From NCBI RefSeq assembly GCF_026460945.1, contig NZ_JAOVZV010000010.1, positions 62,001 through 126,000 of the forward strand: a stretch of DNA of 64,000 nt, in the 5' to 3' direction. A model generated the notes under the pieces. That model did not search any database, was not told the DNA's origin, and was given only the letters and a program-made list of their open reading frames with translations. Each line of letters opens with the position of its first letter. Within the stretch, counting starts at the first letter, position 1. The position numbers were made by a program, and so were the translations under genes. The DNA is from Chryseobacterium luquanense (GTDB lineage Bacteria; Bacteroidota; Bacteroidia; Flavobacteriales; Weeksellaceae). Shown piece after piece: positions 49,670 to 57,875 of the stretch.

Positions 49670-50728
49670 ATGAAAAGACTTTTCTTACTAATTAGCCTTT
49701 TAGTTTTATCAAAATTCTCAGCTCAGACTTGGGCTACAGAAGATCAGTACATCCAAAAATTTGCGCAATATGCTGTTGAAGAAATGGAAAAATACAAAAT
49801 TCCGGCTTCAATTACGCTTGCACAAGGACTTTTGGAAACGGGAGGCGGTCAAAGCCGTTTAGCTCAGGAAGGGAAAAATCATTTCGGAATTAAATGTAAA
49901 GAAGACTGGACAGGAAAAACAATGAAGCACACCGATGATGCTCCGAATGAGTGTTTCCGTGTATATGACGACCCCAAACAATCTTACGAAGATCACTCGA
50001 TATTTTTGGCAACAAGAAAATATTACACCAAACTTTTTGACCTTGATATGAAAGATTACAAAGCTTGGGCTCATGGTTTAAAAAAAGCAGGTTATGCTAC
50101 AAACCCTCGTTATGCATCAATTCTTATTGGAAAAATCGAAAGATATAAATTGTATGAATTTGATGAGGTTGATTCTAAAGAAGTTCTATATGCTATTCTG
50201 AAAAAATATCCTGATTTGAAAGACGACCGTACTTTCATGGCAAGAATGGAGCCGGCAAAAGCAATGAAAAAGACTACAACTCCTGTAACGGTAAAAGTTC
50301 CTTACAAAGCGACTTCTTATGCACAGCAACAGCAAAGAGTTGAGCGAATTAAAACCAAAGCAGAAATTCTTAATTCGATTTTAATTAAAAGTCATCCAAA
50401 CGGTGGTTTAAAATATATTGTTGTTCCTGAAGATACTGATGTACAATATATTGCTAAAAAATTCAAGATCAGCGAAAGCAAACTGGTAAAATGGAATGAA
50501 CTGGAAGGAACAGCCATTGCAAAAAATGAGGTCATCTTTCTTGAGTCTAAAAATTCCGAAGGTAATACACCTACTTACAAAGCCGAATCTGGTGAAGATA
50601 TGTATGATATCGCACAGAAATTTGGAATTAAACTACACAAATTATATGCAAAAAACAGAATGGATGAAGGTCAAAAACCTTTAACAGGGCAGCTTATATA
50701 TTTGATTGATAAAAAACCTAGAAACTAA
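49670..50728 (+). CDS. Secreted glucosaminidase (GH73) with two LysM domains
   Basis: A 352-residue exported peptidoglycan hydrolase. The ATG at 49670 gives signal peptide MKRLFLLISLLVLSKFSAQT. Residues about 25-165 form the GH73/FlgJ-type N-acetylglucosaminidase; the acid is E56 in AQGLLETGGGQSRLAQEGKN, and NHFGIKCK and the later YATNPRYASILIGKIERYKL are family marks. Two LysM domains (about 248-292 and 302-346) bind peptidoglycan; the linker is basic. It acts in cell separation or wall turnover. The longer frame from 49643 has no support. Confidence 0.92.
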   Translation: MKRLFLLISLLVLSKFSAQTWATEDQYIQKFAQYAVEEMEKYKIPASITLAQGLLETGGGQSRLAQEGKNHFGIKCKEDWTGKTMKHTDDAPNECFRVYDDPKQSYEDHSIFLATRKYYTKLFDLDMKDYKAWAHGLKKAGYATNPRYASILIGKIERYKLYEFDEVDSKEVLYAILKKYPDLKDDRTFMARMEPAKAMKKTTTPVTVKVPYKATSYAQQQQRVERIKTKAEILNSILIKSHPNGGLKYIVVPEDTDVQYIAKKFKISESKLVKWNELEGTAIAKNEVIFLESKNSEGNTPTYKAESGEDMYDIAQKFGIKLHKLYAKNRMDEGQKPLTGQLIYLIDKKPRN

Positions 50729-50729
50729 A

Positions 50730-50756
50730 TTGGTTGTTGGGTTTTGGTTGATAGTT
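50730..50756. repeat. TTG-rich GTTGATGGTT-type repeat (second copy)
   Basis: TTGGTTGTTGGGTTTTGGTT then GATAGTT, similar to 9694-9727. After it the inverted ATCAACTAAG/AACTGTCAACTAACAA sequence lies up to the hemL start. Confidence 0.4.
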
Positions 50757-50807
50757 ATTGGAAAACATAGTCTATCAACTAAGTACTAACAACTGTCAAC
50801 TAACAAA

Positions 50808-52091
50808 ATGAAATACCAAAGAAGTTCAGCTTTATTTGATGAAGCTTACAAATATATTCCAGGAGGAGTAAATTCTCCGGTTCGTGCCTTTAAATCGGTG
50901 GGCGGAGTTCCTGTTTTTATGAAATCGGCGAAAGGTGCTTATCTTACTGATGCAGATGATAATTCATATATCGATTACATCAATTCATGGGGCCCTGCAA
51001 TTTTGGGACATACACATCCCGAAGTTTTGGAAGAACTAAAAATTCAAGCGGAAAAAGGCTTTTCTTTCGGTGCTCCAACTGAGCTAGAAACAGAAATCGC
51101 AAAATTCATTACAGAAAATGTTCCGAATATCGACCAAATCAGAATGGTTTCTTCAGGAACAGAAGCTTGTATGAGCGCTATCAGATTGGCAAGAGGTTTT
51201 ACCGGAAGAGATAAATTTATAAAATTTGAAGGCTGTTATCACGGTCATTCAGACTCGTTTTTGATTAAAGCGGGAAGTGGTGCAGCAACTTTTGGAAATC
51301 CAAATTCTCCCGGAGTAACTCAAGGAACAGCAAAAGATACTTTGTTGGCAAGATATAATGATTTTGAACAAGTTGAAGATTTGTTCAGACATAATCAAGG
51401 AGAAATTGCAGCGGTAATTATCGAGCCTGTTGCCGGAAATATGGGTTGTGTTCTTCCAGAAAATGAATTTCTTCAAAAATTAAGAAAAATCTGTGACGAA
51501 AACGGAGCTTTATTGATTTTTGATGAAGTAATGACAGGTTTCAGATTGGCTTTTGGCGGAGCGCAGGAATTGTATAATGTGAAAGCAGATTTGGTAACTT
51601 ACGGAAAAGTAATCGGAGGCGGACTTCCTGTTGGAGCTTTTGCCGGAAGAAATGAAATTATGGACCATTTGGCTCCAAAAGGTGGCGTTTATCAGGCGGG
51701 AACCTTGAGCGGAAATCCTTTGGCAATGAGAGCAGGTTTGAAAACTTTGCAAATCATTAAAAACGACCCTGAATTTTTCAACAGATTAGCCAAAACTACT
51801 GAAATTTTAGACTTTGAAATCGGGAAAATTTTAAGTGAAAAAGGAATTGCACACCGAATTAACAGAAAAGGATCGATGATGTCGGTTTTTTTCCATATCA
51901 ATGCAGTTTCTAATTTTGATGAGGCGCAGAATGCGAATCATTCATTATTCAATAACTTCTTTCATCAAATGTTAATGAACGGAATTTACCTTCCGCCAAG
52001 TGGTTATGAAACGTATTTCATCAGTGATGCAATTAAAGATAAAGAAATTGATATGACTTTAGAAGCGGTGAGAAAATTTCAGTATTCTTAA
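50808..52091 (+). CDS. hemL: Glutamate-1-semialdehyde 2,1-aminomutase
   Basis: A 427-residue PLP enzyme that makes 5-aminolevulinate, the haem precursor, in the C5 pathway. It starts [20 protein letters not shown] and shows [51 protein letters not shown] and the PLP lysine K267 in [17 protein letters not shown]. It ends with [15 protein letters not shown]. Length and motifs are canonical. The gene is monocistronic: repeat upstream, terminator downstream. Confidence 0.98.
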   Translation: MKYQRSSALFDEAYKYIPGGVNSPVRAFKSVGGVPVFMKSAKGAYLTDADDNSYIDYINSWGPAILGHTHPEVLEELKIQAEKGFSFGAPTELETEIAKFITENVPNIDQIRMVSSGTEACMSAIRLARGFTGRDKFIKFEGCYHGHSDSFLIKAGSGAATFGNPNSPGVTQGTAKDTLLARYNDFEQVEDLFRHNQGEIAAVIIEPVAGNMGCVLPENEFLQKLRKICDENGALLIFDEVMTGFRLAFGGAQELYNVKADLVTYGKVIGGGLPVGAFAGRNEIMDHLAPKGGVYQAGTLSGNPLAMRAGLKTLQIIKNDPEFFNRLAKTTEILDFEIGKILSEKGIAHRINRKGSMMSVFFHINAVSNFDEAQNANHSLFNNFFHQMLMNGIYLPPSGYETYFISDAIKDKEIDMTLEAVRKFQYS

Positions 52092-52112
52092 AAAAATCAA
52101 AATATAAATTTT

Positions 52113-52146
52113 AAAAGGATGAGGTTTAAACTTCGTCCTTTTTTGT
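52113..52146 (+). terminator. Terminator of hemL
   Basis: AAAGGATGAGGTTT pairs with AAACTTCGTCCTTT (wobbles inside) and is followed by TTTTTG. The 160 bases after it show no further feature besides the next promoter. Confidence 0.8.
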
Positions 52147-52287
52147 TCATTTAGACACAAATTTCACAAATATTCCTCACAAATAAGCTCAAATATTAAT
52201 GTTTTACATTTTTCTTTAATGGCTTCAAGAGCATAATTCGTACAAGCAATGTAATAAACCATACAATTCTAAGATTTTCCTTCTTAT

Positions 52288-52295
52288 TAATTTTG
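52288..52295 (+). promoter_or_regulatory. TAnnTTTG -7 element for the amidohydrolase gene
   Basis: TAATTTTG, 17 bases upstream of the ATG at 52313. Confidence 0.5.
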
Positions 52296-52312
52296 TATCA
52301 TAGAAATTGATT

Positions 52313-53644
52313 ATGGAAAGGCTAAATAATATCTCACGAAAAGATTTTCTTAAAAACTCTGCTTTAGCAATGGCTGGAATTTCTTTAACGCCTACAATGA
52401 TGAGTGCAAATGCGGTTTCTGAAGATAAATTTTTATCAGAAAACGGAAAATTAATTTTAAAAAATGTCCGTCTTGAAACCGGTTTTGAATATGAAGAAGA
52501 CGAAGTGGTTTCAACAAAAACAGATTTGTTTTTAGTAGAAATCGAAAACGGAAAAATTTCAAAAATAGCTCCAAATAATCCGAAAGCTAAAGCAGTCGAT
52601 GCAAAAGGATTTTTGATGCTTCCGGCTTTCAGAGATATGCATATTCATTTGGATAAAACTTTTTACGGCGACAAATGGCAAGCTGTAAGAAAAAGAAAAG
52701 GTGGAGTAAAAGGAATGATTGCTTTGGAAGAACAAATCATGCCCGAAATTCTTAAAAACTCAACTTTTAAAGCCGAAAAAATGATTGAGTTGCTTCAGTC
52801 AAAAGGAACAGCTTTTGCAAGGAGTCATGTGAATATTGAGACGACTTCCAAATTAGATTCTCTGAAAAATTTACAGAAAGCTTTAGATCATAAAAAGAAA
52901 AGTTTCGGTGCTGAAATTGTTGCTTTTCCGCAGCATGGCGTTTTTTATAAAAATTCTGTTCCTTATCTGAAAGAAGCAGCTCAGATGAATATTGATTTCA
53001 TCGGTGGAGTAGATCCTTTTTCGATTGACGGAGCGATTGAAAAGACCATTGATTTTACGGTACAACTGGCTTTAGACCATCAAAAAGGGATTGATATTCA
53101 CTTACATGAAACAGGCGAATCCGGTTTGAAAACGGTAGAATATTTAATTGATAAAGTCAACGAAAATCCTTTACTGAAAGGAAAAACGTTTTTGAGCCAT
53201 TGTTTTGTCTTAGGAAAATTAGATAAAACAAAACAGGAAGAAATTGCAGAGAAATTAGGAAATGCGCAGGTCGGAATTGTTTCGACCATTCCTTTTGGAA
53301 ATCTGATTATGCCGCTTCCAACTTTGCAAAAGCATGGCGTAACTGTTTATACAGGAAATGACAGTATTGTTGACCATTGGAATACTTTCGGAACCGGAAG
53401 TGTTTTAGAAAAAGCAAATCTTTATGCACAATTGTACGGTCAGTCAACAGAATTTTTGCTTTCAAGAAGTTTAAGAATGGCGACAGCAAATTTACTTCCT
53501 TTGGACGATAAAGGAATTCAACAATGGCCTAAAATTGGTGATGATGCAGATTTGGTTTTGTTGAATGCAAGTTGCTCAGCAGAAGCCGTTTCGAGAATTT
53601 CAAATGTCGAATCCCTTATTTATAAAGGGAATGTAGTGTTTTAA
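52313..53644 (+). CDS. Amidohydrolase family protein (cytosine deaminase-like) with Tat-like signal
   Basis: A 443-residue protein of the metal-dependent amidohydrolase superfamily. The metal motif is DMHIHLDKTFYG near residue 112; other ligands fit HVNIETTSKLDSLKN, HLHETGESGLKTVEYL and the aspartate in YTGNDSIVDHWNTFG. The set resembles cytosine deaminase CodA (HxH, HVD-type, HxDE). The substrate is unknown. The N-terminus NISRKDFLKNSALAMAGISL resembles a twin-arginine signal with RK instead of RR, so export via Tat is possible but not certain. The ATG at 52313 or 52307 may be used. The ankyrin gene follows by 15 bases. Confidence 0.85.
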   Translation: MERLNNISRKDFLKNSALAMAGISLTPTMMSANAVSEDKFLSENGKLILKNVRLETGFEYEEDEVVSTKTDLFLVEIENGKISKIAPNNPKAKAVDAKGFLMLPAFRDMHIHLDKTFYGDKWQAVRKRKGGVKGMIALEEQIMPEILKNSTFKAEKMIELLQSKGTAFARSHVNIETTSKLDSLKNLQKALDHKKKSFGAEIVAFPQHGVFYKNSVPYLKEAAQMNIDFIGGVDPFSIDGAIEKTIDFTVQLALDHQKGIDIHLHETGESGLKTVEYLIDKVNENPLLKGKTFLSHCFVLGKLDKTKQEEIAEKLGNAQVGIVSTIPFGNLIMPLPTLQKHGVTVYTGNDSIVDHWNTFGTGSVLEKANLYAQLYGQSTEFLLSRSLRMATANLLPLDDKGIQQWPKIGDDADLVLLNASCSAEAVSRISNVESLIYKGNVVF

Positions 53645-53659
53645 TTAAAATATTAGGTG

Positions 53660-54322
53660 ATGAAAGTTTTAATTTTTCTATTGTTTATTAGTTTAAATGC
53701 ATGTGGAAAAAACTTATCTCAGCCTTCAAAAGAAAATATGGTTTTAGAGAGGAATGTAATTGAGCTTGTAAAAAGCAATGATGTAGAAGGTGTAAGAATG
53801 GCTTTGGAAAACGGAGCCGATGTAAATACAAAAGATTCTAGAGGACGGTCTTTGCTGCTTCTTGCTGCGGTTGGAAAAAAGGTAAAAATTGCCAAACTTT
53901 TGGTAGAATATAAAGCTGATGTGAATTTGCAGGATCAACAATTGGACAGTCCGTTTTTGTACGCAGGCGCAAACGGACAGGCAGAATTGGTAAAGTTATT
54001 TCTGAAAAACGGAGCACGATTTGATATTTTTAATCGATACAATGGAACGGCTTTAATTCCTGCTTGTGAAAGAGGTCATGTGGAAACCGTGAAAGTTTTA
54101 ACAAATATATTAGGTTTTCCGATTAATCATGTAAATCGGTTGGGTTGGACAGCTTTAATGGAAGCTGTAATTCTCGGTGACGGAAGTTTTAAATATCAGC
54201 AAATTGTTCAGATTTTAAAAAGCAGAGGTGCTAAAGATATCGCCGATAAAGATGGAGTTACAACTTTGCAACACGCAAAACTATTGGGTTTTGATGAAAT
54301 TGTTAAAGTTTTAGAATCTTAA
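53660..54322 (+). CDS. Ankyrin-repeat lipoprotein
   Basis: A 220-residue lipoprotein (MKVLIFLLFISLNACGKN, lipobox C16). Five ankyrin repeats cover residues about 30-215: VEGVRMALENGADVNTKDSR, VKIAKLLVEYKADVNLQDQQ, AELVKLFLKNGARFDIFNRY, VETVKVLTNILGFPINHVNR and the last with WTALMEAVILGDGSF. Ankyrin stacks bind proteins; a role such as protecting periplasmic enzymes (as with catalase-linked AnkB) is only analogy. It lies 15 bases after the amidohydrolase gene and is probably co-transcribed. Confidence 0.88.
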   Translation: MKVLIFLLFISLNACGKNLSQPSKENMVLERNVIELVKSNDVEGVRMALENGADVNTKDSRGRSLLLLAAVGKKVKIAKLLVEYKADVNLQDQQLDSPFLYAGANGQAELVKLFLKNGARFDIFNRYNGTALIPACERGHVETVKVLTNILGFPINHVNRLGWTALMEAVILGDGSFKYQQIVQILKSRGAKDIADKDGVTTLQHAKLLGFDEIVKVLES

Positions 54323-54394
54323 AGACATAAAAGTTGTTTCTGAAAAATGATTTTCTAGATTAAATTTTATTAATTTAGACGAAAATCATTAGGG

Positions 54395-55240
54395 ATGAAT
54401 CAGCAGTCTGATCACTTTCCGGTTTTGGGAATTCAGGATTTTCGTAAAGACCAATCATTGAGCAGTAATTTATTGTTCAACGAACTTTTTGGTGAGCGCT
54501 CGATTGATCATCCTCATAAGCACGATTTTTTTATAATTAATATTTTTGAGCAAGGAAAAGGAAGTCACACCATCGATTTTGTAGATTATGAAGTGAAAAA
54601 TCATCAGATTCATCTGGTTTTTCCCGATCAGGTTCATCAATGGTATATCCAGAAAGGAACTTTGGGCTATCAATTGATGATTAGCAGAAATTGGTTTGAA
54701 GTTTTAGTTCCTACTTTTAGATTTTCACAGTCATTTTATCAGAATCATCCGGTTATTGACCTTTCTGGAAGCATTTTCAATTCTGTTTTATATGAGTTTA
54801 AAGCAATTCAGAAAAGCTTAAAAGAAGAAAATATCTTTTGGGAAATTATTTTAAAGAGAAGCGAAATTATTGGATTATTAATTAGTAAAGCGGTTGAATT
54901 TATATTTAATAATGATCAACAGTATCATTCAAATCCTGTTTTTACAAAGTTTTTAAATCTAGTTGATGAATATTTTAAAGAAGAGCGTTCGGTTTCTTTT
55001 TATGCTGAAAAACTCAATATTTCTCCAAATTATTTAAATATTATCTGTAAAAAAAGTATCAATTCATCAGCTTCATCATTGATTCAGGACAGAATTTTAT
55101 TGGAAGCCAAACGCCTTTTAAAAGTTTCTAAAATGTCGGTAAAAGATATTGTTTTTGATTTAGGATTTTACGATCAGGCAAGCTTCTCAAAATTTTTCAA
55201 ATCTCATACGGGAATGACACCTTCTCAATTCAAGGAATAA
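54395..55240 (+). CDS. AraC family transcriptional regulator
   Basis: A 281-residue DNA-binding regulator. The N-terminal half (about 1-150) is a cupin-like ligand domain (RSIDHPHKHDFFIINIFEQG, then NHQIHLVFPDQVHQWYIQ). The C-terminal part has two HTH motifs: SVSFYAEKLNISPNYLNIIC and SVKDIVFDLGFYDQASFSKF followed by FKSHTGMTPSQFKE, the AraC signature. The ligand is unknown. It lies just upstream, convergent, of the TonB-dependent receptor operon; a link is not shown. Confidence 0.92.
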   Translation: MNQQSDHFPVLGIQDFRKDQSLSSNLLFNELFGERSIDHPHKHDFFIINIFEQGKGSHTIDFVDYEVKNHQIHLVFPDQVHQWYIQKGTLGYQLMISRNWFEVLVPTFRFSQSFYQNHPVIDLSGSIFNSVLYEFKAIQKSLKEENIFWEIILKRSEIIGLLISKAVEFIFNNDQQYHSNPVFTKFLNLVDEYFKEERSVSFYAEKLNISPNYLNIICKKSINSSASSLIQDRILLEAKRLLKVSKMSVKDIVFDLGFYDQASFSKFFKSHTGMTPSQFKE

Positions 55241-55308
55241 GGATTTAAACCAAAATTCCTAAGAAATATTTCTCAGGAACTTTATTATTAAGATTAAACT
55301 CATCTAAA

Positions 55309-56478
55309 TTATTGTAATCCAGACCAACCAATTGCCCAAGTTGGAGTCAATTCTCCATTTACGGCGCCCGTTGAGGCTATATTTTCAGTAAAAGTATTGG
55401 CTAAAATTGTTACAGCTGTTCCCGCTGATGAAGTAGCCGAAATTTTAGTAGTTATATTTGAGTTAAAGAGTATATCTTTAATTTTGCTTTGACCGTTAAA
55501 ATAAGTAACAGTTGCATCACTTTGTAAATTAATACCGGTTTTAAAGCTCGAAATTACAGCATTTTCAATTGTTGCATGAACTCCTGAAGATAACCAGATA
55601 CCATTAGTTTCTCCTGTATCATTTCCTCCAATTACAGTGACGTTTTTGAAGGCAACGTTTGATTGAGGAGAAGCACCGGGATTTGTAGTATTATTAATGC
55701 CTTTAATTCCGTTATTTCCTGTGCCATCTGCTTTTCTTTTGGTGTAAATTCCTGTTGCCGTTCCAATCCATCCGTCTTTAAAACTGAACGCATTGTTGGT
55801 ATTTCCGGTCGAAACAACATTTGAAACGTTGACTGTTCCACCATAAATTTCAATTCCGTCATCGGCATTATTTAAAAGAGCAACGCTTTCAACTCTTGTT
55901 TCATTTCCAACTCCGAAAAGAGATAATCCGTTGAATTTTTTACCGGCAACAAATTCGGCTCCAGCATATTCAATCCTTACATAATTTAATGCTCCCGAAT
56001 TATCCGTTGTTTCTGAACCTCCATAAGGTGAATTTCCTATTTCTGATGAACTGGAACTTCCTGTGTTGATAGGTGCTTTTCCACAAATTACGATTCCGCC
56101 CCAATTCCCAGCTACAGTTGTTTCTGATGTAAATAGCACCGGAGAACCAGCCGTTCCGTTGGCGTAAATTTTTCCACCTTGTTCTACTAAAACATAAGAT
56201 GCAGCACCTGTTGTTGCTGTAATTTTTGTTCCTGCAGGAATAACCAGAGTTCCGCCACTTTTTACTTTAACAATACCATTGAGTTTATACATTTTCATAG
56301 GATCAAGCGTTACAACTTGTCCGTTTGAAATATCACCTTTAAAATTATTGGGATCTTGGGCTATTCCTACGATTTCTATTGTTGGAAATGTGTCATCGTC
56401 TTTACTGCAAGAATAAATAGTAAATGATGATCCTATCATGAAAGTTGCAATGATTATTTTAAAGTGATTTTTCTTCAT
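55309..56478 (-). CDS. Surface lipoprotein with beta-helix-like fold (copy 1 of a tandem pair)
   Basis: A 389-residue lipoprotein; the ATG at 56478 gives MKKNHFKIIIATFMIGSSFT and a lipobox at C24, followed by an acidic KDDD stretch that fits surface export (lipoprotein export signal). The mature protein is rich in G, N, T and V and has ladder-like segments (LVIPAGTKITATTGAASYVL, GLSLFGVGNETRVESVALLN, DDGIEIYGGTVNVSNVVSTG) that suggest a right-handed beta-helix. It is a paralogue of 56685-57845, about half identical by eye. Both are encoded downstream of a TonB-dependent receptor, so they probably help it at the cell surface. No binding residue or substrate can be named. Confidence 0.7.
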   Translation of the reverse strand: MKKNHFKIIIATFMIGSSFTIYSCSKDDDTFPTIEIVGIAQDPNNFKGDISNGQVVTLDPMKMYKLNGIVKVKSGGTLVIPAGTKITATTGAASYVLVEQGGKIYANGTAGSPVLFTSETTVAGNWGGIVICGKAPINTGSSSSSEIGNSPYGGSETTDNSGALNYVRIEYAGAEFVAGKKFNGLSLFGVGNETRVESVALLNNADDGIEIYGGTVNVSNVVSTGNTNNAFSFKDGWIGTATGIYTKRKADGTGNNGIKGINNTTNPGASPQSNVAFKNVTVIGGNDTGETNGIWLSSGVHATIENAVISSFKTGINLQSDATVTYFNGQSKIKDILFNSNITTKISATSSAGTAVTILANTFTENIASTGAVNGELTPTWAIGWSGLQ

Positions 56479-56616
56479 AATTGTCGGATTATTCTCTTTC
56501 AACGGTATTTTTATGAATCTATTTTGAATGAGAAGACCAAATTACTATTTTTCTGCTAAGTTTCCCAATTCAGAATCAGATGAATTAATATTTAACGTTA
56601 AATGTCTATAAAAAGA

Positions 56617-56647
56617 ACCACGCGCGGAAATAATTTCCGAGCGTGGT
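56617..56647. terminator. Strong hairpin between the two paralogous lipoprotein genes
   Basis: ACCACGCGCGGAAA (56617-56630) pairs with TTTCCGAGCGTGGT (56634-56647) with a single mismatch. On the reverse strand T-runs follow. It ends the receptor-lipoprotein transcript, so copy 1 downstream (55309-56478) probably has its own expression or depends on read-through. Confidence 0.85.
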
Positions 56648-56684
56648 TTTCAATTTGATATGAAGAAACTAATTACTTAAATTC

Positions 56685-57845
56685 TTACAATCCAGCCCAA
56701 CCTGTAGCCCAAGTTGGAGTGTTTATTCCATTTCCTGCACCAGTTGCAGAAGCATTTTCTGAATAAGTGTTTGCTAAGATTGTTATGGTTGCACCTGCTG
56801 TATTTTTAGCAGAAGCTTTAGTAGCAACGTTTGTATCAAATTTAACGTTAGTGATTTTGTTACCACCATTGAAATAAGCTACAGAAGCATCATGTTCTAC
56901 ATTGATACCAGTAGTCCAGTTAGATAACACTAAGTTATCAAAAGTACCATAAGTACCAACTCTTAATTTTAACGCATCAGCTTCACCTGTTGTACCTCCG
57001 ATGAAAGTTGCATTTTTAATGGTAGGGTTAGATCTTGGATTTGCATTGTTGTCTAAAGAGTTGTTGTCAGCTTCGATACCTCTGTTACCAACACCGTTTG
57101 CTCTTCTTTTTGTGTAAATGTTTGTTGCAGTTCCGTTCCAACCTTCAGTCCAGTCGAAAGCATCATCTTCGTTAGCAACAGAAACGATGTTTGATACGTT
57201 TACTGTTCCGCCGAAAAATTCGATACCGTCATCAGATCCGTTGATTAAAGAAACGTTATCAATTGTAGTTCCGTTACCAACTCCGAAAAGAGAAAGACCG
57301 TTGAATTCTTTATCACCTGTAAAGATTGCACCTGCATATTCAATTCTTACGAATTTTAAGATTCCTGAATTATCAGAAACATTAGTTCCTCCGTATGTTG
57401 CGTTACCAACTTCAGCAGTTGCAGTAGTTCCTTTATTGATAGGAGCTTTACCACAGATTACTAAACCTCCCCAGCTTCCTGGTGTAGGGTTTGGTGAAGT
57501 CATTACAATTGGAGAAGAAGCTGTGCCGTTTGCATAGATTTTACCATCTTGTTCTACTGTAATATAAGCAGAAGTACCACCTGAAGCTTCAATTCTTGTT
57601 CCTGCAGGGATTACTAATGTACCACCAGCTTTTACAGCAACAGCACCTGTAAGTTTATAAACTTTTGTTGGATCTAAAGTTACTGTTTCACCAGATTTTA
57701 CTTCTCCCTTAAAGTTGTTAGGATCAGAAGCGATACCTGTAGCGATGATTTCTTCATCATCATTATCGCTACAAGAATGGAATACTACAGCTGTTGTCGA
57801 CATAATAAATGCTGCAGCTAATAATTTTAAAGTGTTCTTTTTCAT
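56685..57845 (-). CDS. Surface lipoprotein with beta-helix-like fold (copy 2, receptor partner)
   Basis: A 386-residue lipoprotein: MKKNTLKLLAAAFIMSTTAV, lipobox C25, then SDNDDEE, an acidic surface-export signal. The mature part parallels copy 1: ITVEQDGKIYANGTASSPIV, LSLFGVGNGTTIDNVSLING, DDGIEFFGGTVNVSNIVSVA. It lies 30 bases downstream of the TonB-dependent receptor gene and is followed by the strong terminator, so it is the receptor's direct operon partner. Its function may resemble that of SusD-like capture lipoproteins, but the fold is different, so the substrate remains unknown. Confidence 0.72.
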   Translation of the reverse strand: MKKNTLKLLAAAFIMSTTAVVFHSCSDNDDEEIIATGIASDPNNFKGEVKSGETVTLDPTKVYKLTGAVAVKAGGTLVIPAGTRIEASGGTSAYITVEQDGKIYANGTASSPIVMTSPNPTPGSWGGLVICGKAPINKGTTATAEVGNATYGGTNVSDNSGILKFVRIEYAGAIFTGDKEFNGLSLFGVGNGTTIDNVSLINGSDDGIEFFGGTVNVSNIVSVANEDDAFDWTEGWNGTATNIYTKRRANGVGNRGIEADNNSLDNNANPRSNPTIKNATFIGGTTGEADALKLRVGTYGTFDNLVLSNWTTGINVEHDASVAYFNGGNKITNVKFDTNVATKASAKNTAGATITILANTYSENASATGAGNGINTPTWATGWAGL

Positions 57846-57875
57846 TTTAAAATATTTTTATATTTATTTTTTAAT

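Noticed and set aside
52313..52420. Firm Tat signal on the amidohydrolase
   Set aside because: The motif is SRKDFLK with one Arg and one Lys; not a strict twin-arginine, so it is only mentioned as possible.
57118..57537. 139-residue forward frame opposite the lipoprotein gene
   Set aside because: It is antisense to a clear lipoprotein gene (56685-57845), has proline/serine-rich nonsense composition, and has no promoter or family pattern.
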